Assembly: GCF_006540305.1 (NCBI RefSeq)
Contig: NZ_BJOR01000001.1
Location: forward strand, 5,704,001 to 5,768,000
Direction of reading: 5' to 3'
Source: Streptomyces sp. 6-11-2
GTDB taxonomy: Bacteria > Actinomycetota > Actinomycetes > Streptomycetales > Streptomycetaceae
Length of the DNA: 64,000 nucleotides
Shown: positions 42,808-52,909 of the stretch, piece by piece
Layout of the letters: the number at the start of each line of letters is the position of its first letter
Position numbering within the stretch: position 1 is the stretch's first letter
The notes under the pieces: generated by a model
Database searches by the model: none
What the model saw: only the letters and a program-made list of their open reading frames with translations
Told to the model about the DNA's origin: nothing
Position numbers and translations under genes: made by a program

Positions 42808-43494
42808 ATGCCCACGCTGATCCTCGTCAGGCACGGACGTTCCACCGCCAACACCGCCGGACTGCTCGCCGGCTGGACCCCCGGGGTCGCCCTGGACGAA
42901 CGCGGCACCGCGCAGGCCGCGGCGCTGCCGGGGCGGCTCGGCGGACTGCCGATCGCCGAAGTCGTCACCAGTCCGCTGCAGCGCTGCCGGGAAACCGTAC
43001 GACCGCTGCTGGACGCCCGGCCGGAACTGACCGCGCACACGGACGAGCGGATCGGCGAGTGCCACTACGGCGACTGGTCCGGCCGCAAGCTCGCCGAGCT
43101 CAAGGACGAGCCGCTGATGGAGGTGGTGCAGGCGCACCCCTCGGCGGCCGCGTTCCCCGGGGGCGAGTCCATGCGCGCGATGCAGACCCGCGCCGCCGAG
43201 GCGGTGCGCGAGTGGAACGCGCGCGTGGAGCGCGACCACGGCGCCGACGCCGTCTACCTGATGTGCTCCCACGGTGACATCATCAAGTCCCTCGTGGCGG
43301 ACGCGCTCGGCCTTCATCTGGACCTCTTCCAGAGGATCTCCGTCGAACCCTGCTCCGTCACCGCGATCCGCTACACCAGGTTGCGGCCCTTCCTGGTACG
43401 GCTCGGCGACACCGGGGACTTCGCGTCCCTGGCACCGCGTGAGGAGCCGGAGGGCGACGACGCACCGGTCGGGGGCGGCGCGGGCGCACCGTGA
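42808..43494 (+). CDS. Histidine phosphatase (MSMEG_4193 family)
   Basis: The 228-residue protein has the branch-1 histidine-phosphatase motif LVRHGRSTAN at residues 6-15. It also has the second catalytic His in MCSHGDIIKSL and an acid residue in IGECHYGDWSG. The family (probable phosphoglycerate-mutase-like) is conserved in actinobacteria next to the DUF3090, SCO1664-family and mshC genes, as here. It removes phosphate from an unknown cytosolic substrate. The C-terminus is a short acidic and Gly-rich tail. The DUF3090 gene follows after 79 bases. Confidence 0.92.
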   Translation: MPTLILVRHGRSTANTAGLLAGWTPGVALDERGTAQAAALPGRLGGLPIAEVVTSPLQRCRETVRPLLDARPELTAHTDERIGECHYGDWSGRKLAELKDEPLMEVVQAHPSAAAFPGGESMRAMQTRAAEAVREWNARVERDHGADAVYLMCSHGDIIKSLVADALGLHLDLFQRISVEPCSVTAIRYTRLRPFLVRLGDTGDFASLAPREEPEGDDAPVGGGAGAP

Positions 43495-43573
43495 TCGTCG
43501 GCCGCAGTAGGGTGAAGCGGTCGCCCTCGACTTCCCGATTCAGACGTTCTCACGATTCCCATGGAGACAGGAC

Positions 43574-44164
43574 GTGTCCCGTCAGGTGTTCCTCTACGAC
43601 CCCCCGGACCGCTTCGTGGCCGGCACGGTCGGACTGCCCGGGCGCCGTACGTTCTTCCTCCAGGCCACAGCAGGCCCCCGAGTGACCAGCGTGGCCCTGG
43701 AGAAGACCCAGGTCGCCGCGCTCGCCGAGCGCATGGACGAACTGCTGGACGAGGTGCTGCGCCGCAGCGGCGGCAGCGCCGCCGTGCCCGCCATGGCGCC
43801 CAGCGAGATCGCCGACACCGGCCCGCTGGACACTCCCATCGAGGAGGAGTTCCGGGTGGGCACCATGGCGCTCGCCTGGGACGGTGAGGAACAGCGCATG
43901 ATCGTCGAGGCGCAGGCCCTCGTCGAGCTCGACGCGGAGTCCGAGGAGGACCTCGCCGAGGCCGAGGAGCGGCTGCTGCAGGACGAGGAGAACGGTCCCC
44001 CGATGCTGCGGGTCCGGCTCACCGGCGCGCAGGCGAGGGCCTTCGCCAAGCGCGCCCTCGACGTCGTCAACGCCGGGCGGCCGCCGTGCCCGCTGTGCAG
44101 CCTCCCGCTCGACCCGGAAGGACACGTATGTCCGCGCCAGAACGGATACCGCCGCGGAGCGTGA
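43574..44164 (+). CDS. DUF3090 protein with C-terminal zinc motif
   Basis: The 196-residue protein from GTG 43574 is a full-length DUF3090 member (FLYDPPDRFVAGTVG, LQATAGPRVTSVALEK, EEEFRVGTMALAWD). Its C-terminus has CPLC and GHVCPR, a likely zinc site. The family is restricted to actinobacteria. Its gene overlaps the next one by 37 bases, so translation is coupled. Function is unknown. Constant linkage with mshC suggests a part in thiol or phosphate metabolism, which is inference only. Confidence 0.9.
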   Translation: MSRQVFLYDPPDRFVAGTVGLPGRRTFFLQATAGPRVTSVALEKTQVAALAERMDELLDEVLRRSGGSAAVPAMAPSEIADTGPLDTPIEEEFRVGTMALAWDGEEQRMIVEAQALVELDAESEEDLAEAEERLLQDEENGPPMLRVRLTGAQARAFAKRALDVVNAGRPPCPLCSLPLDPEGHVCPRQNGYRRGA

Positions 44165-44958
44165 CGCCCGGCGCCGAGCCCGCCGAACTGCTCGCCCAGG
44201 GTGAGCTGACCGTGCGCGGCCGCATCCGCGAGGCCTCCAACGCGGCACTGTTCTGCACGGTCGCGTACGACGGCCGGGAGGCGTCCTGCGTGTACAAGCC
44301 GGTCGCCGGGGAGCGGCCGCTGTGGGACTTCCCCGACGGCACCCTCGCCGCCCGCGAGGTGGCGGCGTACGAGGTCTCCGAGGCGACCGGCTGGTCCCTG
44401 GTGCCGCCCACCGTGCTGCGCGACGGCCCGTACGGCGAGGGCATGGTCCAGCTGTGGATCGAGGCGACCCCGGAAGCCGAACTGCTCGCGCTGCTGGACG
44501 CCGAGGAACCCGGACCGGGCTGGAAGGCGATCGGCTTCGCCGAGGTCGGCGAGGGGCGCACGGCACTGCTGGTGCACGCCGACGACGAGCGGCTGCGCCG
44601 GATGGCCGTGCTGGACGCGGTGATCAACAACGCCGACCGCAAGGGCGGCCACCTGCTGCCGACCCCGGAGGGACACCTCTACGGCATCGACCACGGCGTC
44701 ACCTTCAACGTCGAGAACAAGCTGCGCACCCTCCTGTGGGGCTGGGCGGGCGAACCGCTCCCGCCGGAGGTCCTGGCCGTCCTCAAGGCCCTGGAGGACA
44801 CGCTCCGCGACGGCGCCCCCCTCGCGAGCCGGCTGGCCGCCCTGATCACCGCGGCCGAACTCGACGCCACCCGCGCACGCGTGACCGCGCTGCTCACCTC
44901 CGGCGCACACCCCGAGCCGAGCGGCGAGTGGCCGGCGATCCCATGGCCGCCGGTCTGA
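44128..44958 (+). CDS. SCO1664-family protein, kinase-like fold
   Basis: From ATG 44128 the product is 276 residues. The family has a phosphatidylinositol-kinase-like fold. VYKPVAGERPLWDFPDGTLAAREVAAY corresponds to the nucleotide-binding lobe, and LDAVINNADRKGGHLL plus YGIDHGVTF correspond to the catalytic and metal loops (Asn-Ala-Asp-Arg and the later Asp-His). It is co-translated with the DUF3090 gene and lies 74 bases before mshC. A protein-kinase or small-molecule-kinase role is plausible but unproven. Confidence 0.9.
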   Translation: MSAPERIPPRSVTPGAEPAELLAQGELTVRGRIREASNAALFCTVAYDGREASCVYKPVAGERPLWDFPDGTLAAREVAAYEVSEATGWSLVPPTVLRDGPYGEGMVQLWIEATPEAELLALLDAEEPGPGWKAIGFAEVGEGRTALLVHADDERLRRMAVLDAVINNADRKGGHLLPTPEGHLYGIDHGVTFNVENKLRTLLWGWAGEPLPPEVLAVLKALEDTLRDGAPLASRLAALITAAELDATRARVTALLTSGAHPEPSGEWPAIPWPPV

Positions 44959-45032
44959 GAGAACAGGGGTCAACCAGCCATCCGGGGTGGTCCGGTTCGT
45001 AGATGGGACCGCGGTCCGGTTACGCTCATGAC

Positions 45033-46262
45033 ATGCATGCCTGGCCCGCTTCCGAAGTCCCCGCCCTGCCTGGTGAGGGCCGCGACCTCAGGATCCACGA
45101 CACCGCGACCGGTGGCCTGGTCACACTCGACCCCGGTCCCGTCGCCCGTATCTATGTCTGCGGCATCACGCCGTACGACGCCACCCACATGGGGCACGCG
45201 GCGACCTACAACGCGTTCGACCTCGTGCAGCGCGTGTGGCTCGACACCAAGCGGCAGGTTCACTACGTCCAGAATGTGACCGACGTCGACGATCCCCTGC
45301 TGGAGCGGGCGCAGCGCGACGACGTCGACTGGGTGGAGCTGGCCGAGCAGGAGACGGCCCTGTTCCGTGAGGACATGACGGCCCTGCGGATGCTGCCGCC
45401 CCGGCACTACATCGGCGCCGTGGAGGCCATACCCGGCATCGTCCCGCTGGTCGAACGACTGCGCGACCTGGGGGCGGCGTACGAGCTCGACGGGGACGTG
45501 TACTTCTCCGTCGAGTCCGACCCCCACTTCGGCGAGGTCTCCCGCCTCGACGCGGCGGCCATGCGGCTGCTTTCGGCCGAGCGCGGCGGCGACCCGGACC
45601 GCCCGGGCAAGAAGAACCCGCTCGACCCGATGCTGTGGATGGCCGCCCGGGACGGCGAGCCGAGCTGGGACGGGGGCTCCCTCGGCCGCGGCCGGCCCGG
45701 CTGGCACATCGAGTGCGTGGCCATCGCCCTGGACCACCTCGGCATGGGCTTCGAGGTGCAGGGCGGCGGATCCGACCTCGCCTTCCCGCACCACGAGATG
45801 GGCGCCTCGCACGCCCAGGTGCTCACCGGCGAGTTCCCCATGGCCAAGGCGTACGTCCACGCCGGCATGGTCGCGCTCGACGGCGAGAAGATGTCCAAGT
45901 CCAAGGGCAACCTGGTCTTCGTCTCGCGGCTCAGGCGCGACGGCGTCGACCCCGCCGCCATCCGCCTCGCGCTCCTCGCCCACCACTACCGCTCCGACTG
46001 GGAGTGGACCGACCGGGTGCTCCAGGAAGCCGGCGAGCGTCTGGACCGCTGGCGCGCGGCCGTCTCCCGTCCCGACGGCCCGTCCGCGGACGGGCTGGTC
46101 GAGGAGATCCGCGACGCCCTCGCCGACGACCTGAACGCCCCGGCGGCCCTCGCCGCGGTCGACCGCTGGGTGGCCCTCCAGCAGGAGCACGGCGGCGAGG
46201 ACACCGGCGCCCCCGGCCTCGCCTCGCGCGCCGTGGACGCCCTGCTGGGCGTGGCTCTCTGA
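45033..46262 (+). CDS. mshC: Cysteine:glucosaminyl-inositol ligase (mycothiol synthesis)
   Basis: The 409-residue protein resembles cysteinyl-tRNA synthetase without the tRNA-binding end. The HIGH-type motif [10 protein letters not shown], the zinc-site Cys in YVCGITPYD and the KMSKSKGN loop are present. MshC joins cysteine to GlcN-Ins with ATP, the step that gives mycothiol its thiol. The start is ATG 45033. An in-frame ATG at 45003 would add ten residues without support. A 17-base-pair terminator follows. Confidence 0.95.
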   Translation: MHAWPASEVPALPGEGRDLRIHDTATGGLVTLDPGPVARIYVCGITPYDATHMGHAATYNAFDLVQRVWLDTKRQVHYVQNVTDVDDPLLERAQRDDVDWVELAEQETALFREDMTALRMLPPRHYIGAVEAIPGIVPLVERLRDLGAAYELDGDVYFSVESDPHFGEVSRLDAAAMRLLSAERGGDPDRPGKKNPLDPMLWMAARDGEPSWDGGSLGRGRPGWHIECVAIALDHLGMGFEVQGGGSDLAFPHHEMGASHAQVLTGEFPMAKAYVHAGMVALDGEKMSKSKGNLVFVSRLRRDGVDPAAIRLALLAHHYRSDWEWTDRVLQEAGERLDRWRAAVSRPDGPSADGLVEEIRDALADDLNAPAALAAVDRWVALQQEHGGEDTGAPGLASRAVDALLGVAL

Positions 46263-46282
46263 CCCGACCGGCCGGACACGGC

Positions 46283-46319
46283 ATCAGGGGCGGTGCGCGT
46301 CACGCGCACCGCCCCTGAT
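46283..46319. terminator. Bidirectional terminator after mshC
   Basis: Two exact 17-base arms (46283-46299 and 46303-46319) enclose TCA. The stop codons of mshC and the convergent PAC2 gene lie on either side, 21 and 5 bases away. Confidence 0.92.
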
Positions 46320-46323
46320 CCGT

Positions 46324-47313
46324 TCACTCCTCCGACGCGTCGTTCCCGGCGTCCCCGTCGTCCGGCTCCGCCTTCGGCGGTCGTGGCGGTCGCGACCGTC
46401 CGCCGGGGCCGTCCCGCAGATACGAGCCGCCGTCGCCGCCGTCCGCCGTGGCGTGGCCGCCCGACGACGGGCCGCCGTCCCGGCGCCGCAGATACCGCTC
46501 GAACTCACGGGCGATCGCCTCGCCCGACGCCTCCGGCAGCTCGGCGGTGTCCCGGGCCTCCTCCAGCGTCTGGACGTACTCCGCGACCTCGCTGTCCTCG
46601 GCGGCCAGCTGGTCCACGCCCACCTGCCAGGCACGCGCGTCCTCCGGCAGCTCGCCCAGCGGAATGCGCAGGTCCAGCAGGTCCTCCAGACGGTTGAGGA
46701 GGGCCAGCGTCGCCTTCGGGTTCGGCGGCTGCGACACGTAGTGCGGAACCGCCGCCCACAGCGAGACGGCCGGGACACCCGCGTGCGTGCAGGCCTCCTG
46801 GAGGATCCCGACGATGCCCGTCGGCCCCTCGTACTTGGTCTCCTCCAGGTCCATGCGGCGGGCCAGATCCGTGTCCGACGTGGTCCCGCTGATGGGGACC
46901 GGACGCGTGTGCGGGGTGTCACCGAGCAGCGCGCCCAGGATGACCACCAGCTCCACGCCCAGCTCGTGCGCGAAGCCGAGCAGTTCGTTGCAGAACGAGC
47001 GCCAGCGCATGGACGGTTCGATGCCGCGGACCAGCACCAGGTCGCGCGGTTTGTCGCCGCCGACCCGGACCACCGACAACCTGGTCGTCGGCCAGGTGAT
47101 CCTGCGCACGCCGCCGTCCATGAACACGGTGGGGCGGTTGACCTGGAAGTCGTAGTAGTCCTCGGCGTCCAGCGCCGCGAACACCTCGCCCTTCCACTCC
47201 TTCTCCAGATGCGCGACCGCGGTGGAGGCGGCGTCGCCGGCATCGTTCCAGCCCTCGAACGCGGCCACCATGACCGGGTCGATCAGCTCGGGAACCCCCT
47301 CGAGCTCGATCAC
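46324..47313 (-). CDS. PAC2-family protein (ParJ-like)
   Basis: The 329-residue protein is a PAC2 family member (MIELEGVPELIDPVMVAAFE at the start, GGDKPRDLVLVRGIEPSMRW, LGALLGDTPHTRPV, and GILQEACTHAGVPAVSLWAAVPHYV). The family relates to the proteasome-assembly chaperone fold. The C-terminal 50 residues are Gly/Pro/Asp-rich and disordered. As I recall, the S. coelicolor gene at this position is parJ, whose product binds ParA in sporulating hyphae. I treat that as likely, not proven, so no symbol is given. It is a single-gene unit. Confidence 0.88.
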   Translation of the reverse strand: MIELEGVPELIDPVMVAAFEGWNDAGDAASTAVAHLEKEWKGEVFAALDAEDYYDFQVNRPTVFMDGGVRRITWPTTRLSVVRVGGDKPRDLVLVRGIEPSMRWRSFCNELLGFAHELGVELVVILGALLGDTPHTRPVPISGTTSDTDLARRMDLEETKYEGPTGIVGILQEACTHAGVPAVSLWAAVPHYVSQPPNPKATLALLNRLEDLLDLRIPLGELPEDARAWQVGVDQLAAEDSEVAEYVQTLEEARDTAELPEASGEAIAREFERYLRRRDGGPSSGGHATADGGDGGSYLRDGPGGRSRPPRPPKAEPDDGDAGNDASEE

Positions 47314-47494
47314 CCAGCGCCTCCTTCCGACGTGCCCTCGCCTGACCCACCAACCTTACGGCGTTCGGCGGGGGCGTCCGCAGCCCCCTTGCACGGGGGA
47401 GTGAACGGATCACTGCCCCGTCCGAGTCCTTCGAACACCCATGATCGCCGCCCCCCGCGGCCCCGCCCGTCCTCCGGTCCACACCTCCGATGGA

Positions 47495-48166
47495 TCACCG
47501 GGCCGAGCGCAGCCACTGCTCCACGCTCGCGATGTGCACCGTCGCCCACGAACGCGCCGCCTCCGCGTCGCGGTCGCGCAGCGCGCCGAGGATCGCGCGG
47601 TGCTCGCGCAGCGTGCGGCCGACCGCGTCCCGCCGGTCCAGTCCGCGCCAGACGCGGGCCCGGGTGGCGGGCCCGGACAACCCGTCGAGCAGGGAGCACA
47701 GGACCGAGTTGCCGCAGCCCCGCGCGATGCCCCGGTGGAACTCCAGATCGCAGGCGACCAGCTCCTCCACCGAGGGATCGCCGCCGAGTGCGTCCAACCG
47801 GGCGTCGAGCACGTCCAGTTGCTCCTCGCTGATGCGGGACGCCGCCATCGCGGTCGCGGCCGGCTCCAGGATGCGGCGCACCGCCAGGAATTCCAGCACC
47901 GTGTCGTCGCGGTGGAAGTCGACGACGAACCCCATTGCCTCCAGGAGCAGTTGAGGATCCAGGCTGGTGACGTACGTGCCGTCGCCCTGCCGCACGTCCA
48001 GGATCCGGATCAGGGACAGCGCCCGCACGGCCTCCCGCAGGGAGTTGCGCGACAGCCCCAGTTCGGCGGCGAGTTCGCTCTCCTTGGGCAGCCGGTCGCC
48101 GGGCCGCAGCGCACCGGAGACGATCATCCCCTTGATCTTCTCGATCGCCTCGTCGGTCACCGCCAT
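47495..48166 (-). CDS. FadR-subfamily GntR regulator
   Basis: The 223-residue product from ATG 48166 has a winged helix (about 5-72, with LPKESELAAELGLSRNSLREAVRALSLI and the wing QGDGTYV) and an FCD ligand domain containing DLEFHRGIARGCGN and a late EHRAILGALRDRDAEAA, whose Asp and His residues usually bind a metal. A perfect 15-base palindrome lies 23 bases upstream and suggests autoregulation. Longer frames to 48250 would run into that operator. Its target genes and ligand are not evident. Sugar-acid sensing is common in the subfamily. Confidence 0.88.
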   Translation of the reverse strand: MAVTDEAIEKIKGMIVSGALRPGDRLPKESELAAELGLSRNSLREAVRALSLIRILDVRQGDGTYVTSLDPQLLLEAMGFVVDFHRDDTVLEFLAVRRILEPAATAMAASRISEEQLDVLDARLDALGGDPSVEELVACDLEFHRGIARGCGNSVLCSLLDGLSGPATRARVWRGLDRRDAVGRTLREHRAILGALRDRDAEAARSWATVHIASVEQWLRSAR

Positions 48167-48188
48167 GACCGGCCTCCCCAGGGCGCTC

Positions 48189-48203
48189 AGACATCGGATG
48201 TCT
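48189..48203. promoter_or_regulatory. Perfect 7-1-7 palindrome, operator of the FadR-type regulator
   Basis: AGACATC-G-GATGTCT is symmetric about its central base. Its distance of 23 bases from the start codon and the odd length suit a GntR-family autoregulatory site. I saw no second copy in the window. Confidence 0.7.
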
Positions 48204-48316
48204 CGGTCCATTATGGAGGTTCCCCGGACCGGCCCGGGAGGAAAACGCACAGCTCGGCGCCGCAGTCGGCACCCCTTGCGGGGGAGCCGGCCGCGGCGCC
48301 GGCCCGGCGGCTTTGC

Positions 48317-49948
48317 TCACTGCCCGTCGGGCCGCCTCCGGTCGAGCAGGCCCCGCACCTTTGCCCGTACCTCGTCCGTGGCCAGGCCGCGGATCGTCAG
48401 CGTCGTACGCCGGCGCAGCACGTCGTCCGCCGTCTGGGCCCACTCGTGGTCCCGGGCCCAGACGACCTGCGCCCAGATCTCCGGGGCGTCCGGGTGGACC
48501 CGCTCGCCCAGCTCCGGGTTCTCGTTGGCCAGCCGGGCGATGTCGAAGGCCAGCGAACCGTAGTGCGTGGCCAGGTGCTTGGCGGTGTCGGCCGCCATGC
48601 GCGGACCGGGCGCCGGACGGTCCACGAGGAGCCGGTGGGCGACCGCCCGCGGGTTGGCGATGCCCGGCAGCGGCAGCCGCTTCGGCAGGGAGGAGATCGG
48701 CTCGAAGTCCTCGCCCAGCGGGGCGCTCGGCAGGGACTCCAGCTTCCTCATCACCGTCCGGCCGATGTGCCGGAAGGTGGTCCACTTGCCGCCCGCCACG
48801 GACAGCATGCCGCCCCTGCCCTCCGTCACCACCGTCTCGCGCCTGGCCTTGGCGGTGTCCCCGGGGCCGCCCGGCAGCACCCGCAGCCCGGCGAACGCGT
48901 ACGTGATCAGGTCGCGGTCGAGCTGCCGGTCGCGTACGGAGAACGCGGCCTCGTCGAGTATCTGGGTGATGTCCTTGTCGTCGACCGCCACATCGGCCGG
49001 GTCGCCCTCGTACTCCTCGTCGGTCGTGCCGAGCAGCAGCATGTCCTCCCAGGGGAGGGCGAAGGTGATGCGGTACTTGTCGATCGGCGTGGCCAGCGCG
49101 GCCTTCCACGGGGAGGTGCGCTTCAGCACCAGGTGGGCGCCCTTGGACAGGCGGATCGACGGCCCCGCGTTCGGGTCCTCCATTCTGCGCAGGTGGTCCA
49201 CCCAGGGGCCGGTCGCGTTCAGCACCAGGCGGGCGTCCACCCCGAACTCCTCGCCGGACAGCCGGTCCCTCAGCTCGGCGCCGGTGACCCGGCCCCGGGT
49301 GAAGCGCAGACCGGTCACCTCGGCGTGGTTGAGGACGACCGCGCCCGACTCGACGGCGGCGCGGACCGTCATCAGCGCCATGCGCGCGTCGTTCATCTGG
49401 TCGTCGCCGTAGACGGCCACCGCCCTGAGGTTCTCGGTGCGCAGCTCCGGCACGTCCTGCGCGGCCCTCGCCGGGCTGAGCAGGTGGCCCACACCGTCGC
49501 CGAAGGCGGACAGCGCGGAGTAGGCGAACACGCCCGCCCCGAGCTTCGCCGCGCCGTGCGGCCCGCCCTTGTACACGGGGAGATAGAAGGTGAGCGGGTT
49601 CGCCAGATGGGGAGCCACCTGGCGGGAGACCGCACGGCGCTCGAAGTGGTTCTCCGCCACCAGCTTCACCGCGCCGGTCTGCAGATAGCGCAGGCCCCCG
49701 TGGAGCAGCTTGGAGGAGGCGGAGGAGGTGGCGCCGGCGAAGTCGCCGGCGTCGACCAGGGCCACCCTGAGACCGGACTGCGCGGCGTGCCAGGCGGTGG
49801 AGATGCCCAGGATGCCGCCGCCGATCACGAGGAGGTCGTAGGCCGCCCTCGAGAGCTGCTCCCGGGTCTCGGCACGGCTCGGGTTCGGGCCGAAGGACGG
49901 AACCGTTCCCAGGGCGGGCACGGACTGCAGGGTGGACTGACCGGTCAT
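48317..49948 (-). CDS. glpD: Aerobic glycerol-3-phosphate dehydrogenase
   Basis: From ATG 49948 the 543-residue flavoprotein oxidises glycerol 3-phosphate to dihydroxyacetone phosphate at the membrane and passes electrons to quinone. The FAD-binding motif is VIGGGILGISTAWHAAQSGL. SSASSKLLHGGLRYLQ and LNATGPWVDHLRRM are GlpD blocks, and the C-terminal helical domain is complete. It is the third gene of glpF-glpK-glpD (gylC-gylA-gylB in S. coelicolor), 49 bases after glpK. The frame beyond 49948 overlaps glpK and is not used. Confidence 0.95.
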   Translation of the reverse strand: MTGQSTLQSVPALGTVPSFGPNPSRAETREQLSRAAYDLLVIGGGILGISTAWHAAQSGLRVALVDAGDFAGATSSASSKLLHGGLRYLQTGAVKLVAENHFERRAVSRQVAPHLANPLTFYLPVYKGGPHGAAKLGAGVFAYSALSAFGDGVGHLLSPARAAQDVPELRTENLRAVAVYGDDQMNDARMALMTVRAAVESGAVVLNHAEVTGLRFTRGRVTGAELRDRLSGEEFGVDARLVLNATGPWVDHLRRMEDPNAGPSIRLSKGAHLVLKRTSPWKAALATPIDKYRITFALPWEDMLLLGTTDEEYEGDPADVAVDDKDITQILDEAAFSVRDRQLDRDLITYAFAGLRVLPGGPGDTAKARRETVVTEGRGGMLSVAGGKWTTFRHIGRTVMRKLESLPSAPLGEDFEPISSLPKRLPLPGIANPRAVAHRLLVDRPAPGPRMAADTAKHLATHYGSLAFDIARLANENPELGERVHPDAPEIWAQVVWARDHEWAQTADDVLRRRTTLTIRGLATDEVRAKVRGLLDRRRPDGQ

Positions 49949-49997
49949 CGCTTGTTCTTGCTCCTCGTCAGCTTTCGTCAGCTTTCGTCGGTTTTCA

Positions 49998-51557
49998 TCA
50001 GCTCTCGTCGTCGAGCCAGCCCATGGTCCTCTCGACGGCCTTGAGCCAGTTCTTGTACTCACGGTCGCGGATGTCCGCGTCCATGCGGGGGGTCCATTCG
50101 GCGGCCCGGCGCCAGTTGGCGCGCAGGTCGTCGGTGCTGCTCCAGAAACCGACGGCGAGACCGGCGGCGTAGGCGGCACCGAGGCAGGTGGTCTCGGCGA
50201 CCATCGGGCGCACCACGGGGGCGTCCAGGAAGTCCGCGAGCATCTGCATCAGCAGGTTGTTGGAGGTCATGCCGCCGTCGACCTTCAGCGCCGTCAGCTC
50301 GACACCGGAGTCCTTGGTCATGGCGTCCGCGATCTCCCGCGTCTGCCAGGCGGTGGCCTCCAGGACGGCGCGCGCGAGGTGCGCCTTGGTCACGTACCGC
50401 GTCAGGCCGGCGATCACCCCGCGGGCGTCGGAGCGCCAGTACGGGGCGAACAGGCCGGAGAAGGCGGGCACGAAGTAGGCGCCGCCGTTGTCCTCGACCG
50501 ACAGCGCGAGCGTCTCGATCTCGGCGGCGGTGGAGATCAGGCCCATCTGGTCGCGCATCCACTGCACCAGGGAGCCGGTGACCGCGATCGAGCCTTCCAG
50601 GGCGTAGACCGGCTTGTCGTCGCCGATCCGGTAGCCGACGGTGGTCAGCAGTCCGCTGTACGAGTTGATGATCTTGTCGCCGGTGTTCATCACCATGAAG
50701 GTGCCGGTGCCGTACGTCGACTTGGTCTCGCCCTCGGCGAAGCAGGTCTGGCCGAACAGGGCCGCCTGCTGGTCACCGAGCGCCGAGGCGACCGGGATGC
50801 CGCCGAGCAGGTCGCCCAGCTTGCCGCCCTTGATCTCGCCGTAGACCTCGGCGGAGGAACGGATCTCGGGCAGGATCCGCGTCGGTACGCCGATCGACTC
50901 GGCGATCTTCTGGTCCCACTCCATGGTGTGCAGGTTCATCAGGAGGGTCCGGGAGGCGTTGGTGACGTCCGTGACGTGCTTGCCGCCGTCCGTGCCGCCG
51001 GTCAGGTTCCAGATGACCCAGGTGTCCATGGTCCCGAACAGCAGGTCGCCCGCCTCGGCGCGCTCGCGCAGTCCCTCGACGTTGTCGAGCAGCCAGCGGG
51101 CCTTGGGACCGGCGAAGTAGGAGGCGAGGGGGAGGCCGGTCTCGCGGCGGAAGCGGTCCTGGCCGACGTTGCGTCCCAGTTCCTTGCACAGGGCGTCGGT
51201 GCGGGTGTCCTGCCAGACGATGGCGTTGTGGACGGGCTCACCGGTGTTCCGGTCCCACAGCACGGTGGTCTCGCGCTGGTTGGTGATGCCGATGGCCTTG
51301 ATGTCGTCGCGGGTGATGCCGGCCTTCGCGATGGCTCCGGCGACGACCTCCTGCACGTTGGTCCAGATCTCGGTGGCGTTGTGTTCGACCCAGCCCGGCT
51401 TGGGGAAGATCTGTTCGTGTTCCTTCTGGTCGACGGAGACGATCCGGCCGTCCCGGTCGAAGACGATGCAGCGGCTCGAGGTGGTGCCCTGGTCGATGGC
51501 GGCGATGAAGGGCCCTTGGCCGTGGGATGCGAGGCCGGCGGTGTGGGCGTCCGTCAC
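49998..51557 (-). CDS. glpK: Glycerol kinase
   Basis: The 519-residue protein phosphorylates glycerol to sn-glycerol 3-phosphate. FGGY-kinase features are complete: [15 protein letters not shown] at the phosphate site, [17 protein letters not shown], the catalytic region [11 protein letters not shown] and [12 protein letters not shown], then [11 protein letters not shown] at the adenosine site. It lies between glpF and glpD in the glycerol operon, 96 bases after glpF. S. coelicolor names it gylA. Confidence 0.97.
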   Translation of the reverse strand: MTDAHTAGLASHGQGPFIAAIDQGTTSSRCIVFDRDGRIVSVDQKEHEQIFPKPGWVEHNATEIWTNVQEVVAGAIAKAGITRDDIKAIGITNQRETTVLWDRNTGEPVHNAIVWQDTRTDALCKELGRNVGQDRFRRETGLPLASYFAGPKARWLLDNVEGLRERAEAGDLLFGTMDTWVIWNLTGGTDGGKHVTDVTNASRTLLMNLHTMEWDQKIAESIGVPTRILPEIRSSAEVYGEIKGGKLGDLLGGIPVASALGDQQAALFGQTCFAEGETKSTYGTGTFMVMNTGDKIINSYSGLLTTVGYRIGDDKPVYALEGSIAVTGSLVQWMRDQMGLISTAAEIETLALSVEDNGGAYFVPAFSGLFAPYWRSDARGVIAGLTRYVTKAHLARAVLEATAWQTREIADAMTKDSGVELTALKVDGGMTSNNLLMQMLADFLDAPVVRPMVAETTCLGAAYAAGLAVGFWSSTDDLRANWRRAAEWTPRMDADIRDREYKNWLKAVERTMGWLDDES

Positions 51558-51653
51558 TGTCTGCTCCTGGGGTCCGTGGTCGATGGGGCGGGGGTACGGC
51601 GTTCGGGGTGCGGCGCGGTGCGCTGTGCGCGAGGGCTCGGAGAGCGGTGCCCG

Positions 51654-52448
51654 TCAGGCGAAGGCGGCGTTGTAGATGCCCGCGCCGATGGCGCCGCCGA
51701 TGAGCGGGCCGACCACCGGGATCCAGGCGTAGCCCCAGTCGGATCCGCCCTTGTTGGGCAGCGGCAGCAGGGCGTGGACGATGCGGGGGCCGAGGTCACG
51801 GGCGGGGTTGATGGCGTAGCCCGTGGGACCGCCGAGGGAGAGACCGATCGAGACGACGACGAGGGCGGTGACCAGGCCGCCGAGGACGCCGAGGCCGTTG
51901 CCCTGGTCGTTCAGGCCCTGGGTGAGGACCGCGAGGATCAGCACGACGGTGCCGACGATCTCCGTGGCGAGGTTCTGCGCCGCGTGCCGGATCTCGGGGC
52001 CGGTGGAGAAGATGCCGAGGACGGGGCCCGCGCCCTTCTCCTGGGCCTCGACCGCCTTGGCGGCGGTGGTCTGGGCGCCGGGGCCGCCGACGATCTCCCG
52101 GTCGGTGAGGTGGGCGTGGAACTGGCCGTAGTAGGCCACCCAGACCAGGGTCGCGCCGATCACGGCGCCGAGCATCTGGCCGCCGAGGTAGGTCGGCACG
52201 TTGGTCCAGTCGCTGTTCTTGATGGCCAGGGCGACGGTCACGGCCGGGTTGAGGTGGGCACCGGAGAGCGGGCCCGAGATGTACACGGCCGTCATCACGG
52301 CGAAACCCCACCCGAAGGCGATGGCGAGCCAGCCGGCATTGCGGGCCTTGGAGGCCTTCAGCGTCACCGCGGCGCAGACGCCGCCGCCGAGCAGGATGAG
52401 TACGGCGGTACCGATGGTCTCGCCGATGAAGATGTCGGAGCTGGACAC
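51654..52448 (-). CDS. glpF: Glycerol facilitator (aquaglyceroporin)
   Basis: The 264-residue protein has six membrane helices and two half-helices with the NPA motifs at 67-69 (HLNPAV) and 214-216 (INPARD). Asp218 after the second NPA is typical of glycerol-conducting members. It lets glycerol enter passively, and trapping by GlpK follows. It is the first gene of the operon. A copy of the GylR palindrome lies 133 bases upstream of its start. Confidence 0.96.
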   Translation of the reverse strand: MSSSDIFIGETIGTAVLILLGGGVCAAVTLKASKARNAGWLAIAFGWGFAVMTAVYISGPLSGAHLNPAVTVALAIKNSDWTNVPTYLGGQMLGAVIGATLVWVAYYGQFHAHLTDREIVGGPGAQTTAAKAVEAQEKGAGPVLGIFSTGPEIRHAAQNLATEIVGTVVLILAVLTQGLNDQGNGLGVLGGLVTALVVVSIGLSLGGPTGYAINPARDLGPRIVHALLPLPNKGGSDWGYAWIPVVGPLIGGAIGAGIYNAAFA

Positions 52449-52580
52449 CCGCGACTCCTTTGTCCTTCGTCCAGAGGTAGCCGAACCCCGGGTCCCTCCG
52501 TCCGGGAGCTCGCGCCCTCGTGGGTGAGGGCGATGCCGGCCCTTGGCGTTGTCACACTCTAGCGCGTATTACCGCAAGGT

Positions 52581-52597
52581 GTTCGACAATGCCGACC
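52581..52597. promoter_or_regulatory. GylR-type operator before glpF
   Basis: GTTCGACAATGCCGACC matches the palindrome before gylR (GTTCGGCAATGCCGAAC) at 15 of 17 positions. It lies 133 bases upstream of glpF. This fits repression of the glycerol operon by GylR in the absence of inducer. Confidence 0.75.
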
Positions 52598-52654
52598 GTT
52601 GGACGGGAGTCTCGCCTCGCACCACGCGGCCGTCAAGGCCCCCGGTACCGAAAC

Positions 52655-52674
52655 CGCGATCGTTACTGATCGCG
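52655..52674. promoter_or_regulatory. 7-base inverted repeat in the gylR-glpF gap
   Basis: CGCGATC and GATCGCG flank GTTACT. It lies 58 bases upstream of the GylR site. It may be an activator site, part of the promoter or a hairpin in a readthrough transcript. The rest of the 547-base gap is GC-rich and holds no gene. Confidence 0.4.
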
Positions 52675-52909
52675 AAGGGTCCGGGGGGGCCGGCGCCCGG
52701 CGTGAGCGGGCGCGGTGACGGGCCGCGTGGGTGCGACGGCGGGCCGTGCAGGTCTGAGGGCAGGCCCGCGCGGGAGTGATGGCGGGCCACATGGGTGCGG
52801 AGGCCGACTGCGCGGGTGGCGGGTCGCGAGGGCACGGCGGCCGGCCGAGCGGGCATGGTGAAGGCAGTCGCGCCCAGAGGCGTACCGACCCGGTCGTAAG
52901 GGCGGGGCG

